Below, piece after piece: positions 11,274 to 23,327 of a DNA stretch of 64,000 bases. Each line of letters opens with the position of its first letter. Position 1 is the first letter of the stretch. The notes below the pieces were generated by a model, which saw nothing but the letters and a program-made list of their open reading frames with translations, made no database searches and was not told where the DNA came from. The position numbers were made by a program, and so were the translations under genes. Origin of the DNA: Epiperipatus broadwayi (Eukaryota; Onychophora; Udeonychophora; Euonychophora; Peripatidae); NCBI GenBank assembly GCA_028023455.1, contig JAQFVV010012513.1, forward strand, positions 2,540,001 to 2,604,000. Reading direction: 5' to 3'.

Positions 11274-11507
11274 ACTACAATATTTATTTATGGTGTAAGG
11301 AAAGAAAGTTTACAAGCTTTCACAATTCCTTATAAATAATAAACAGTTCCTAAAAGTTATTTGCACATATAAAATTCAAACATTTCCATCTGTTAAAAAT
11401 TATCAATTTACATCGTTTGACTGAATAGTAGAACAGTCTATTATTTATAAGGAATTGTGATAGGTTGTAAACTTTTTTTCCTTATGCTGTAAATAAATAC
11501 TGTAATG
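11274..11507. repeat. Inverted repeat, about 70-bp arms
   Basis: Arms 11274-11342 and 11438-11507 are complementary (CACAATTCCTTATAAATAAT and its complement). The loop contains AAAATTATCAATTTA, shared with 12.68 kb and 20.74 kb. MITE-like, non-coding. Confidence 0.75.
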
Positions 11508-11542
11508 CCTTAATCTCTATATAACATTTAGAGATTACATAC

Positions 11543-12549
11543 AAAAGTGTGAACTTTCCATACAGTAGTGCCACTCTGTGCCAATCAGAGTAATCGATGG
11601 ATGCCAGAATGCTTGTGCATAAAATCCCTATCTAGTGCCTACTCATCCAATATCCCCAGACTAGTTTCTGGATTGTGGCCTTTATCGGTGAGGAGCTTTG
11701 GATCTGAGAGCAATGGACCTAGATCTTAGGATCTAATGCAACCCTCCAGTAGCCATCTTTTATCTCCACTTAACTACAAAACTATGAGAATAAAATTGAA
11801 AACACAATAATATTTTCAATCTAAGCTCAATAGCTTATATAGACAAATGAGTCTGAACCCAGTTCAGTACCCATACATTTTGGTGTCTTTGGCTCTTTAA
11901 CAACCATAGCCACCACTATCCTATTAGGTAGGATTGGTGTTAAACCACTAAACATCACATGATTACTATTTCTTATGCTAGCACATTACTGTTATTAAAA
12001 CAGGCAAAACTCTCCATACAGTAGTGCCACTCAGTGCAAACCAGAGTACAGAGACTTTGCCTGTTTTTATAACAGTGATGTGCTAGCATAAGAATTAGTG
12101 ATCATGTGATGTTTAGTGGTGTCTATGGTTGTTAAAGGGCCAAAGACACCAAAATATATGAGTACTGAATTGGGTTTAGACCCATATGACTATATGAGCT
12201 ATTGAGCTTAGATTGAAAATATTATTGTATTTTCAATTTTATTCTCATAGTTTAGTAGTTATGTAGAGTTAAAAGGTGGCTGCTGGAGGGTTGCATTAGA
12301 TCCTAAGATTTAGGTACAGTGCTCTCAGATCCAAAGCTTATCACTGGCAAAACCCACAATCCAGAAACTAGTCTGGGGATATTGAATGAGTATGTACTAG
12401 ATAGGGATTTTATGCACAAGCTTTCTGGCATCCATTGCTTACTCTGGTTGGCACTGAGTGGCACTACTGTATGGAGAGTTTTGCCTGTTTTAATAACAGT
12501 AATGTGCTAGCATAAGAAATAGTGATCATGTGATAAAAAGTGTGAACTT
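11543..12549. mobile_element. Foldback element, 979 bp, with 14-bp duplication
   Basis: AAAAGTGTGAACTT at 11543-11556 and 12536-12549 flanks a palindrome of about 490-bp arms centred near 12,035. The arms begin TCCATACAGTAGTGCCAC and end in its complement. A second copy of the element end sits in the centre (about 11955-12110). Each arm carries a degenerate hammerhead-like motif (minus 11664-11688; plus 12342-12368). There is no coding capacity. Related copies are at 18.97, 34.66 and 61.55 kb, with fragments at 15.79 and 46.78 kb. The long duplication argues against a standard cut-and-paste element. Confidence 0.85.
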
Positions 12550-12700
12550 CTAAATGCAGAAATTATTTACAGTTTGCTATTTTCATTAAATACTATCTAC
12601 AGTGATTTTTATCATATGAAAATTCATAACAGATATATTCCATATAAAATTCAAACATTTGCATCCGTTAAAAATTATCAATTTATATATGTATTTAGAA
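12550..12700. repeat. Half of a diverged palindromic element
   Basis: AATGCAG, then TTTGCTATTTTCATTAA and GTTAAAAATTATCAATTTA, resembles the right arm and flank of the 20.77-kb element. The foldback at 11.54 kb appears inserted beside or into it. Confidence 0.5.
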
Positions 12701-12899
12701 TTTTGCAATAAAATTATATTTTAAGAAAATGATAAGAAATGAAGTCTTATTATCTTACCATATGACCTGCATTAAAAATAAGATTAGAATGTGAGCAGAG
12801 AAGATATCAGTGTGAACTGTAGAATGTATGTGAATTTGAACTGGTTAACCAATAATACAAAATGATAACATAGACAGTGAAAAATATTTGACTATTATA

Positions 12900-13252
12900 C
12901 AGAGTGTCCCTTAAGTCTGGATACATAGTCAAAAATACATGAAATTTATTAATGACATTATATTCAATTGGAATATTAAATAATGTCTTCAATATGAGTT
13001 CCATCATTTGAGATGCAATGGTTGATGTGCATTGCAAAATTCATGTGAACTTGATGTAATAAATCCACATTGCCATAAATTTTAGCACACAATCAATCAT
13101 GTGTGTTACTATGATCTTCATTGAGTACACCTTCACCACCATGGAAAAGCCAATTGAAACCCTCATTGGATGACATGCATTGAATTCATCTGCTAACTTC
13201 CAATATATACTTAATGAGATTTTCTATGAATCCAGACTTATGGGACACCCTG
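12900..13252 (-). mobile_element. Tc1/mariner (IS630)-like non-autonomous element
   Basis: Terminal inverted repeats of about 24 bp (CAGAGTGTCCCTTAAGTCTG and CAGACTTATGGGACACCCTG) are flanked by TA on both sides (12898-12899 and 13253-13254). TA target duplication and a transposase tail on the minus strand point to the IS630/Tc1-mariner superfamily. Only about 350 bp remain, so it is a deletion derivative that would need transposase in trans. Confidence 0.8.
12976..13032 (-). pseudogene. Transposase C-terminal fragment
   Basis: Eighteen residues, MHINHCISNDGTHIEDII, then TAA. They match the end of IS630-type transposases, where a Cys, a Gly and His-Ile-Glu precede the stop. Upstream frames are broken. 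It supports the identity of the surrounding element but has no activity. Confidence 0.5.
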
Positions 13253-13254
13253 TA

Positions 13255-13807
13255 AATGTCATGTGGTGTAGTCATTTGGATGCATGTGTGTATGTTATGG
13301 TGAAACTAATGTAAACTTATGAACAAGAATAATGCAGCATTTGTTTATGTCCAGAAAGCTGAAATTAAGTTTACAAATATATCATTATTTTATGATTATA
13401 AAAAAATATGAATATTGATCGTATCCAGATTTGGTCATAAAAAAATGATGGAAAACAAAAGTACAAGAAACTTGACTTGTCAAACAAAATGAGCATGTGA
13501 TAAATCAGCCAATACCATGCAAATGTGTAAAAGTAAGTTTTAATGTTGATAGTGAAATGTTGTGTTGATAACCTTGAGTTTAACATTAATGCATTGAGAG
13601 TATCCTTTTAAAATTAATATTAAAGTATGTACTCTGTTATAATGTCTCTATTTTATATATAAAAGAATATGAGATACAATCAGTGAGCATTTATTGACAT
13701 TACTGGAAATAAACTTGTTATATATTAGATTCTTATGGAAGTTAATACAACTTTCTTCTTTTTTGTCCTTTCTTTATGTATTGATTTATACATTTACATA
13801 CGATACT
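13255..13807. other. Non-coding stretch
   Basis: No gene or repeat was recognised. Confidence 0.5.
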
Positions 13808-14018
13808 ATTTCCGACCTTCTTATACACTTAACAATACTATTTTTACACCAAGGCTAGGATGTATGTTATTGATTATGTACATAAATATAATGTATTAAT
13901 TGTATGATTATATATTTGTATACTGTAGCTCTGATGATGACTGCAGGACAGTCAAAACTGTAAGAGTAAAGTTTTGGTGTAAAAAATAGTACTATTAAAT
14001 GTATAAAAAGGTTCGATA
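13808..14018. mobile_element. Small inverted-repeat element with hammerhead-like motif
   Basis: Terminal arms of about 45 bp: 13808-13855 (TACACTTAA...CTATTTTTACACCAA) and 13968-14018 (TTGGTGTAAAAAATAG). The interior holds a hammerhead-like motif at 13931-13958. A relative of the same family is at 33.81-34.02 kb. Non-coding. Confidence 0.7.
13931..13958 (+). other. Hammerhead-like core motif
   Basis: CTGATGA, stem TGACTG, loop CAGGA, stem CAGTCA, then AAAC. The stem is perfect. A canonical core would read GAAAC; the A for G fits decay of a CpG (TCGAAA to TCAAAA). Probably inactive in this copy. Confidence 0.5.
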
Positions 14019-14097
14019 TGATATCATATATATATATTAGATTGATGAATACATAATGTAATGTAGTGTTTTGACCAATTAGTCTAATTTGTATTTA

Positions 14098-14418
14098 CAT
14101 ACATTCATGAATCAAAGATCCCTTGTTTGAATCCCATGTAAAGTTTATAACTCATCAGGTGTCATGAATCTAAAGATGTCTGGTTTGAATCCCATGTTAA
14201 TGTTATAACTAGTCAGGCCTATACATGTTCATGAATCTAAAAGTGCATAGTTTGAATTCTATGCTAATTTTATAACTAGTTATATCCACATACATTTATG
14301 AATCTAAAGGTGCCTGGTTTGAATCCCAAGTAATTTTATAACTAGTCAGGCCTACATAGGTTCATAAATCTATAAAGGTGCCTGGTTTGAATCCCATGTT
14401 AATGTTATAACTAGTCAG
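14098..14418. repeat. Minisatellite, about 64-bp unit, five copies
   Basis: Copies start near 14098, 14160, 14218, 14283 and 14350. Each contains TTTGAAT followed by CC or TC, and four of the five keep GTTTGAATCCCA, close to a pol III B box (GGTTCGAATCC). Most end in TATAACTAGTCAGG. They diverge by roughly 10-20%. Confidence 0.85.
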
Positions 14419-14924
14419 GCCATCAACTTCCAATTTCAGAGAATAATACCATTCAAAGCACTATGTTCCCTATTTACCAGTATTTAAGTGAATAGTTGAA
14501 AGTATTTAGAAAAGTACAAATAAAAATTGAACTTTTCCTAAAAAATACTTAATTAAACTAGACAATGTTTAAATAATTTAACATATAACTACATATAAAA
14601 TACTATCATCACAAAGCTTCATAGAATATTATCTACACTTGCATAATTTGATGATAATTATGAATAGTAAGATAAAGAGGATACATCAGTATTTTTTAGA
14701 AGATGATTCTCTCAAATCTGCAGGCATTTCAATGATAAAGGGTCTATAATATTTGAACTTTATTTGACATGAGAAGATTAAAAATAATGTGATTTCTATT
14801 TATCAATATCACAATATAGAAACAAAATGTCAAAGTCACAGAGTGATTGTCATACTTAAAGAGTATACTGAATATAGAGAATCTCAATATGGTAAAGATG
14901 TTGATGGATCATATTGATATCTTA
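14419..14924. other. Non-coding stretch
   Basis: Nothing recognisable. Confidence 0.5.
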
Positions 14925-15216
14925 GTAGTAGTACCTTATGTGGTTTGATGTAGGTTGTATAGTATCTGATTTTGGATTGGGAGGTTTTAGGATTGATCAG
15001 TAGTATCTTATATAGTTTGATGTAGGTTGTAGAGTATCTGATTTTGGAATGGGAGGTTTCAGGATTGATCAGTAGTACCTTATGTGGTTTCCATGTAGGC
15101 TGTATAGTACCTGATTTTGGATTGGGAGGTTTCAGGATTGATCAGTAGTACCTTATCTGGTTTGATGTAGGTTGTATAGTAACTGATTTTGGATTGGGAA
15201 GTTTCAGGATTGATTC
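14925..15216. repeat. Minisatellite, about 73-bp unit, four copies
   Basis: Unit starts near 14925, 14999, 15070 and 15144, each with AGTAGTACCTTATGTGG-like and CTGATTTTGGATTGGGAGG-like blocks. Similarity is high. Confidence 0.9.
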
Positions 15217-16999
15217 TAGTGATCAAACTTCTTATAGAGTGCCAAGAAATGAAGCCATTAGCTTTTGTAGAAGTTAGTGAAGTAAGAAAGACTCAATTAG
15301 GACATTTTAGATCTGGAGAATATAATGATTGTTCAGTATAAGAACAGCAAAAATAATAATGTGGATTTCATGTCCATATGCAGTGTGAATCATTTCCAAT
15401 TTTTCAGGAGTGGTTTTGCCCAATTTAAAATGAAATGCCATGTTACCATGTTGTTATATCATGGTTAAGATGCAAACTGCATTGTTATGTTTTGTGTTAT
15501 AACTCCTTACATTGATATGCTGATGCTTTAATGTTTTATGGTAAATAGCCTCATTATGTCACCATGTAACACATACATTGATCCAGAGATAGTACTGCAG
15601 GGATCCATAATGCAAATTTGTTATTTTTTTTATTGGAAGTTGTGAGGGCTTACGTTTTTATTAAAAATCAAATGTAGCACTCAAAGCAAGTAGTCCTTCT
15701 CACCTCACTAAGCAGAAACATTTGCTTAGCATGACTATTAAAATAGTTTGATATTGATTGTATTTATCACACTATCACCATTTCTACTGTATGGAGAGTT
15801 TTGCCTGTTTTGATTGCAATTATCTTAACATAATTTGATTTAGCATTTAATTCTACATAATATACTGTAGTGTATATCATGTAACATTTAAGTGTGAAGA
15901 TAATGTAAACTTGCAGTTGCATTTGTTTAAAAGAGTGGGGGAGTATTTTTGATTTGACTTTTGTCGTCTGAAAGTTGATTAAAACACTGTTAACTTATGT
16001 GTTTGTCAATATATTACTAGTTATATGATATACAGATCACCTTTAACACTAGTTTTGAAGAAGCTTGTGGAATAGACTTAATATACTGACATGGTGCACT
16101 CATTATCTTGTGTGCAAAACAAGAGCATAGTTTAAAAATTACACAGATAATCGCAAACATTTTTCTAATCAAGCTATCTTAGAATTTTTTTGGATCACTG
16201 ATATATGTTTAACCCTATAAAGTGCTTAATATTAATTGCTAAATAGATGTCTAGTTATTTTTAGCTAAGGGATAAAAAGTGATTTGAGTTAGAGTAATTC
16301 AAAAAATGACACGATGCATCTTTTACTACTGGGATGAATGACATTCTGCTGTTCTTACTATGGGGGTAAAAGTTATTATGCTTTTCTATTACTGGTTACT
16401 TTTGCTTAGAACTTTATGTTTGAATAATGAGGTAATATTGTTTAATATGTACACAAAAAAATACATTGATGAACTCATCCAATCATAATGCAGGAAACAT
16501 TCTTTCTTTGATGTCTATATTATATTTCCAGCACTGAGATTGGATGATTGCACACTGTTTAACTATATGCATGTATGCAATTAATTAATAAATTGCACCT
16601 TTATATTCCTATGTAATATAAAAGGTTTAATTAATAAAATGATTAGGATTCTGTTTTTGTTGTCTATTTAGTCAGGTGAAAATAGGATAGTTTATAGAAA
16701 ATTGTGTTGATTATTAATATTTTGTTAAGATGTTAATATAAGGTAACAAAGTGTTACATCTGTAAAAGGATATTTGGAAAACAATTAGTTGCTGAATATT
16801 ACTTGACTATCCTACAAAATGATTGGTATGCCCCCACCTCTTTAGAATAGTAGTCAAGCAAAGAATGTTTATTGAATTATAAAATTGGATAATTATATCA
16901 ATTCAATTTATTTACAGATGTGTATAAGTATGTTAATTAAGTAATTATTTATATATTTAATATATATGTAAGATCTCTTGTTTGAGGCAAGTTAAAATA
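15217..16999. other. Non-coding stretch
   Basis: No gene was seen. 15787-15816 (CTGTATGGAGAGTTTTGCC) is a short fragment of the foldback family end. Confidence 0.5.
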
Positions 17000-17535
17000 A
17001 ACAAACAATAGAATAAAATATGTTGTGATATGTCTACTCCTTTATTGAAGTCAGAAATCTCTCAGCTACTATGCCAAGAAAAACCTGTTAGCCACTTTAC
17101 TTTTCCTTTTCATTTCCCACCTTGTTTTTCCCATGATTTTTTTATCTTGCTCCATCCCATTTCCACAACATCATCTTTGTCCACTGCATGGCCTTTATAT
17201 CTAGATTCCATTTTTTTTTTTCAAACACAGCATAAATCACTTTATATTTATTCTTTGTATCCTTTCTGCTTGTCAGAATTTACATTCAGTTAGTAGATAT
17301 CTAATATTTTTCATGCCTTCCTTAACTTGCAGACTAAATCAGTCACATTTCTCTATTTGTGTGTATATTCCCTTGTTGCTAATGATCCTGTTTGAGCCTT
17401 TAACAGTAGACTAATTTCTTTTCTATTATTGTAAATTAACTCACACCCAATATTCTCTTTACTTCTATATGTATTTAAACTCTTTTTACTTCCCATACTA
17501 GTTCTCCATCTCTCCAGTTCCATTTTTTATTAAAG
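17000..17535 (-). mobile_element. LINE 3'-end fragment
   Basis: Reading minus from about 17535, a frame starts MELERWRTSMGSKKSL, continues SLLLKAQTGSLATREYTHK, then a stop, then DLVCK. This is the C-terminal end of a LINE ORF2, where a conserved LLxKAxTGSL stretch precedes the zinc-binding CKLC. Later frames are broken. The 3' part matches the copies at 17585-17944 and 27.06 kb. The 5' end is truncated. Confidence 0.7.
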
Positions 17536-17584
17536 CATTTATTCTTCTATCTCATTCTTTGCCACTGTAACACTATGTGATGTG

Positions 17585-17944
17585 ATGTCTTGTAGCTTCT
17601 CCTTAAACGAAGTCAAGAATCTCTTAGCAATTATGTCCAGAAAAACCTGCTAGCCACTTTATTTTTCATTCCCCACTCTAAGTTTTCCCATATTTTGCTC
17701 CATCCCATTTCCACAACATAATCTTTGTCAACTCTATGGCGGTTTATATCTAAATCCCCCTTTTCTTTCCACAAACCAGCATAAAAACCAATAATCCACT
17801 TTCTGTATAATCACTTTTTTCATATTTATTCTTCCATAACTTCATTATATGTGCCCTTTCTGCTTTCAAGCATTTACATTCAATTAACAGTTGCCTAATA
17901 TTTTCTATTCCTTTCTTACATAATTTACAGACTAAATCACTCAT
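17585..17944 (-). mobile_element. LINE 3'-end fragment with zinc-binding cluster
   Basis: The minus frame 17944-17750 (64 residues) has DLVCKLCKKGIENIRQLLIECKC, a C-C...C cluster of LINE ORF2 C-termini. The homology then continues through stops to about 17585. It is 5' truncated at the zinc-binding segment. It lies head-to-tail with the copy at 17000-17535, so two copies inserted next to each other or a tandem arose. Confidence 0.75.
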
Positions 17945-17950
17945 ATTTTT

Positions 17951-18969
17951 TTATTTACATAATGGTTTATAAAGGCTTTATTAGAAGTAATCTAAAATAT
18001 ACAAAACACTGCCCCCAGTACGTGATCACACATCCAGAAATAAATAAATGAGATCCCGATATTTAAAACTAGTATATCCATCAGTATATGCTATAAAACA
18101 ATAATAACAAAAAACAGCACTATAATTACAAAGAAACAATAATTGGTCAACAGCCTTTCTTTTTTTATTTTGTATTTCATTCCAAACAAGTTCAAAATAC
18201 TTTAGAGAACGTAAGATCAATAAGGAAATAGTTAACAGATTTCACGTGTTGAAAAGATTTATTTCAAGAAGACAAAAAATCTCTTGGGTTAAAGCCCAGC
18301 TTGTTTTCATCGGTACAAAAGCTTAATGTGATAGATGGGGGAGGAAACTTTTTTTTGGTCTGGTTTAACTTACAATTTTATTTTCGTTTGCTCAAAATCC
18401 CTTTAGAGACATCAAAATACAACAAATGTTTCAATGTTTGGTTTGAGTGGTTTCAATTAACTACTGAAAAGCCTCTGCTTTTCAATATATATATATATAG
18501 GTGCTTATGATCAAGTCTCCACCAAAGATTATTTCAAAAGTAAAAGCAATATTGCGAGGGGGTTATAATTAAACATACAATACCTCTATTTGTGATGGTT
18601 TCTATTATTTGTGGATCTTAATACAATTAATTCAAAGGCAGCTTTGTATTTTTCTTTTTTTTAAAAAAAGAATCCTACTTATGTAAAAAGAAGTAACATT
18701 TAGTACTTAAGTCTCCTATTTTTACACTCCGCCGGATAATAATAAGATGAGATAAAATTTGAATATATATATATCGCATGTCATGCAGATCATAATAGTT
18801 AGTCACCCAATGTCATAGACAGTATGAATATTAAGGTTTTTCTAGACAGACAATAAATAATATAACAACTGTAACATTAAATATTTATTTTCCAACAGAT
18901 GACTTTGGTAAATAATGATTTCTATTTCACATAATCATCATTTCCCATGTTTACATAAGCTCTCAAAAC
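17951..18969. other. Non-coding stretch
   Basis: No supported gene. A 64-residue minus frame at 18026-18220 has LINE-like composition but no motif. A TA run lies at about 18487-18500. Confidence 0.45.
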
Positions 18970-19455
18970 AGTAGCAGAATCTCCACACAATATTGCCATC
19001 CAGTGCAAGCCATGGTAATCAATGGATGCAAGAAAGTTTGTACATAAATTTCCTATCTATTGCCTCAATCAATATCCCCAAACTTGTTTTTAGCTTGTAG
19101 CTTTCATTGGTGAGAAGCTTTTGACCTGACTGCATCCAGATTTTAAAATCTACTACTACTCTCCAGAAGCCATCTTTTACCTGTTTTATCTATAAAACTA
19201 TGAACCCAAGATGAAAACAACATCTTGGGCTTATAGTTTTAAAGTTAGAAGAGGTAAGAGATGGCTGGTGGAGAGTTGCACTAGTGTGTGCTTTCAGATC
19301 AAAGGCTTCTAAGTAATAAAAGATACAAGCTAAAAACTAGTCTGGGGATATTGAAATGAAGAGGCACTAGATAAGGATTTTATGCACAAACCTTGCATCC
19401 ATTGATTACTAAGGTTTGCACTAAGTGGCACTACCATGTCGTGAAATTGCTCTTT
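18970..19455. mobile_element. Foldback element, older copy
   Basis: Arms of about 230 bp meet near 19,220 (AACCCAAGATG...CATCTTGGG). Left arm contains CAATATCCCCAAACTTG, right arm CTAGTCTGGGGATATTG. Same family as 11.54 kb but more diverged; no clear target duplication remains. Confidence 0.75.
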
Positions 19456-19679
19456 TTGCCTTCTACTTTAGTGTTTCCATTTTGGAGGACTTTTAAAAAG
19501 GAATTTTTTTTTCTGAAGTGTACAAAACAATGGCTTATTTTAAATTTATATATGAATTGTTTTAATGAGTATATAAATAATTTTATGGTTTATCAAATAT
19601 GTAAAAAAATTGACATTGATATAATAAAAGGTGGACATAATTTACAGGTTTATTTAATTTTTTGTTTGTTTCTTGCTTG

Positions 19680-19985
19680 TAAATTGTCTCAGTAATTTAC
19701 TTATAATTGTCTTTGTAATTTAATTGCAATTGTCATAGTAATTTACTTGTAATTGTCTTAGGAATTTACTTTAATTGTCTTTGTAATTTATTTGTAATTG
19801 TCTTAGTAATTCATTTGTAATTGTCGTAGTAATTTACTTGTAATTGTCTTAGAAATTTACTTGTAATTGTCATAGTAATTTCCTTGTAATTGTTTTTGTA
19901 ATTTACTTGTAATTGTCTTAGTAATTTGTAATTGTCTTAGTAAATTTACTTGTAATTGTCTTAATAATTTACTTGTAATTGTTTC
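19680..19985. repeat. Minisatellite, about 24-bp unit, around 12 copies
   Basis: Imperfect repeats of TTACTTGTAATTGTCTTAGT. The 61-residue minus frame over it is a by-product of the repeat. Confidence 0.9.
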
Positions 19986-20765
19986 ATCCATGAGTTTGTA
20001 TATATAATGAAAAAATTCAGTGTTTATTGTGGAATAATGCAAATAAATTTTGCACTACATTTAAATTAAGAAATAATTATTTCATACATAGTAAAACAAA
20101 CAATCAACTTTATCACTTATTTATTCCTGTGAAATGTTTTACCAAATATTAAATGAACTAATGTTCAGGGAAAAAATGAGAACTATATATAAGTTCGTAA
20201 TGTAAATAATTTACATTTGTTTATTAGAATAATTAATTTATATAAGAACTGTTAACATTGGTGAGTTTAAATTTCAATCTTCAAACCTTATAATTTTATG
20301 AAGATATTTAAAAGGAAGATATAATTTCAAGTTAAATTATTTTTATCATCTTTCAATTGTCTATTTTTTAAAAGACATTACAAAAAATTGTAATTAGGAA
20401 TAAGATCAGCGGAAAAGCTAGATAAGACATTAGTAAGCAAATTAATATTTTTGTTTTAAATATGTAGCATTGTTTTTGATTTTAGACCAATACTTGATTT
20501 ATGCGTATGAGAATTATGAGTAAAAACAATAATACAGAATCAATTGAAGCAGAGTCAATTAAAACTACTAATTAGTTTCATCATGATTGTCACTTTAATT
20601 GGAGAATCAGAGATGAATAAAGATGATATATAAAGTGTATTATTCCTGGTGAAAGCTAAGTCAGCATTAAAAACCAAAAGTTATTATTTTCATTTGCTTC
20701 TGTGTCAAATTTCTTCACTGCATATATACATGTATTGATAATTTTTAACAGATGTAAATGTTCAA
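19986..20765. other. Non-coding stretch
   Basis: Nothing recognised except GATAATTTTTAACAGATG near 20737-20754, shared with 11.39 and 12.68 kb. Confidence 0.5.
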
Positions 20766-20971
20766 GTATTTCAATATGTGAAAATAGCTGTTGAATTTTC
20801 ATATTTGAAAAATCACTGTCAGATAGACAGTAATTAATGAAAATAACAAACTTTAAACACTTCTGAATGCAGAAAGCTTGTATAATTTGCTATTTTCATT
20901 AATTATTATCTATTGACATATGATGATTTTTCAAATATGAAAATTTAATGGATATTTCTACATATTGAAAT
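20766..20971. mobile_element. Foldback MITE-like element, 206 bp
   Basis: A palindrome with arms of about 90 bp. The ends are GTATTTCAATATGT and its near complement; the inner arm is TTAATGAAAATAACAAA with its complement. Non-coding. Confidence 0.75.
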
Positions 20972-20984
20972 ATATATAAATTAA

Positions 20985-21385
20985 TTAAATATTTCCATGG
21001 ACTGTTATAATAATAAAAAAATAGAAATAAGATTATATCCATGTAAACAGAGATAATAGTTTTAGCTTTTGATATTGCCAAGAAATTATTAATTACTATT
21101 GACAATTCTTGAGGCCAAACAACTTTTTTCATTAATTTATAAAAGCTTTTTTTGTTTGAGGTTTTTGATGAATTAAAAGAAATTCTCTTTTACTTCAAAC
21201 TCAATTTCTTATATGGATTTAACCCCATATGAAAAAAATAACTTTCTTGGCATTCTTCAAATAATATTTTTAACTTTCTCAGAGAGTTGTATATGTTGAA
21301 TTAAATATTTCCATGGATTGTTATTATAATAAAGAATAAAAATGAAAATATTATATCCATGTAAATAATAATCACACAGCTATAT
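20985..21385. repeat. Direct repeat pair, about 85 bp
   Basis: 20985-21070 and 21301-21385 both contain AATATTTCCATGGA and TTATATCCATGTAAA. This is a segmental duplication or two copies of an old element. Confidence 0.65.
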
Positions 21386-22878
21386 TGTCTCAGCCACATT
21401 TCCCCTTTAAGTAAAGAAAGGTTTAAAGGAAACCTCATATATGCATATAGCTGATTGGTTATTATATGTAAATCACATCACTATAGCCAATGTTTAAAAT
21501 AAGCTAATAGAATATTCAGCAATCAGTTCTTAAGGCAAGACAGATAATAAATGGGTTATATATTTCTATTTTTATCTGAGATTTTGCCTTGCTAATAGAT
21601 TGTTATTTTATGGACTTAATTTATGCATTGATATATGGTTATGTGATTTGCATATATAAATTGTATGTGCTAAATGGAAACCTTAATTGTGTAATCTTCT
21701 GCTATCCAGAGATGCAATCACTTGGGTATTAAGGTTCTAAAATCATACTGCCATCTTTCCTATATTATAACATGTACATGTATAAGAATGCTTTTAATTG
21801 TTTGCATATTGTCTTAAAATCATTCATAAAGCTTTCTATCATTGTCCTTATTATTGTGATGATTGTTGATGATGATGATGATGAAATGTAAAAGATGCAA
21901 TGCTTACATGATGTTAAATTTGCAAACAAAAAAAAACAATCATTATAATGCCTTTATAAATCTTGATAAATTAATTTCAGTAAAAGTTTATTTAAAATGT
22001 CTAAACAGCTATCATGATATGCTTTGAACAGTATACTGTCTTTTACCACCAAAGCTCTGCCATCTGCTGGAAAATTTAGTAACTAATTAATCGCAGGAGA
22101 GAGAGCTCAATAAAAGTACATATAGTGCTGACTTGTGAGGATCTAATGGATCTTCCATCTAGCAGGCAACATTTACCTCTCTTATTGCTCATCCATCTAT
22201 CAGCCTTAATAGACGAACATATATATGTTTTTAATCTAAGCCAATTTGTCTTAATATGAAATGGTTTGCTTTTTAAGTTCATAACAATATTTTCATGCAG
22301 TCTCAAGTTTTCAAATACTATACATTACTGCTAAGTGGAATAATTTTTATATATCTTATACATATAAATTTAACACTTTTAAAAGGTTTTACTTAATATT
22401 TATCACATGATATGGATATAAATGTGAGTCACTTCAGAGATACAAAAAATTCTACTATGATTTTCATTTAGTTCACAATTTTTCTAATGGACAATTATTT
22501 TGTTCATGATGTCATCATTTATATTCATTTTCTCACATAAAATTACTCCTGATGGGTTGTATGTTTGATAGATTTTCTCAAAGTTAAGTTAATTTTCAAA
22601 TTTACATCAGAAATGCACTGTTAAGAAAGCAAACACTATTACTGTAATTACAATGTCATTGCAATCACAAAAAAAAAAAAAAACAGACAACTAATACATG
22701 TTGAGAATTTATATTGCCACAATCGAATTGTAATTTGCCAAACACTGTATTAATATTATACATTTATGCACATTTTTACATAGATAATATTTGAGTATAT
22801 ACTTTAAAAAATGATTCAGTGGCTTTTTTGGGGCACAGTACTTGTATTTCAGTTTAGTATTTTTCCAAACTTGTTGAT
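21386..22878. other. Non-coding stretch
   Basis: No gene was recognised. A short GATGAT run lies at about 21868-21883 and a poly-A run at about 22669-22683. Confidence 0.5.

Positions 22879-23327
<449 letters not shown>

Noticed and set aside
14098-15216. Possible CRISPR array
   Set aside because: Direct repeats are adjacent diverged minisatellite units without unique spacers; the genome is eukaryotic.
17030-17293. 87-residue plus frame
   Set aside because: It is antisense to a LINE 3' fragment; the homologous antisense frame also appears at 27103-27309.
18026-18220. 64-residue minus frame near the LINE 3' ends
   Set aside because: Composition is LINE-like but there is no cysteine cluster or other motif, and it lies outside the aligned LINE region.
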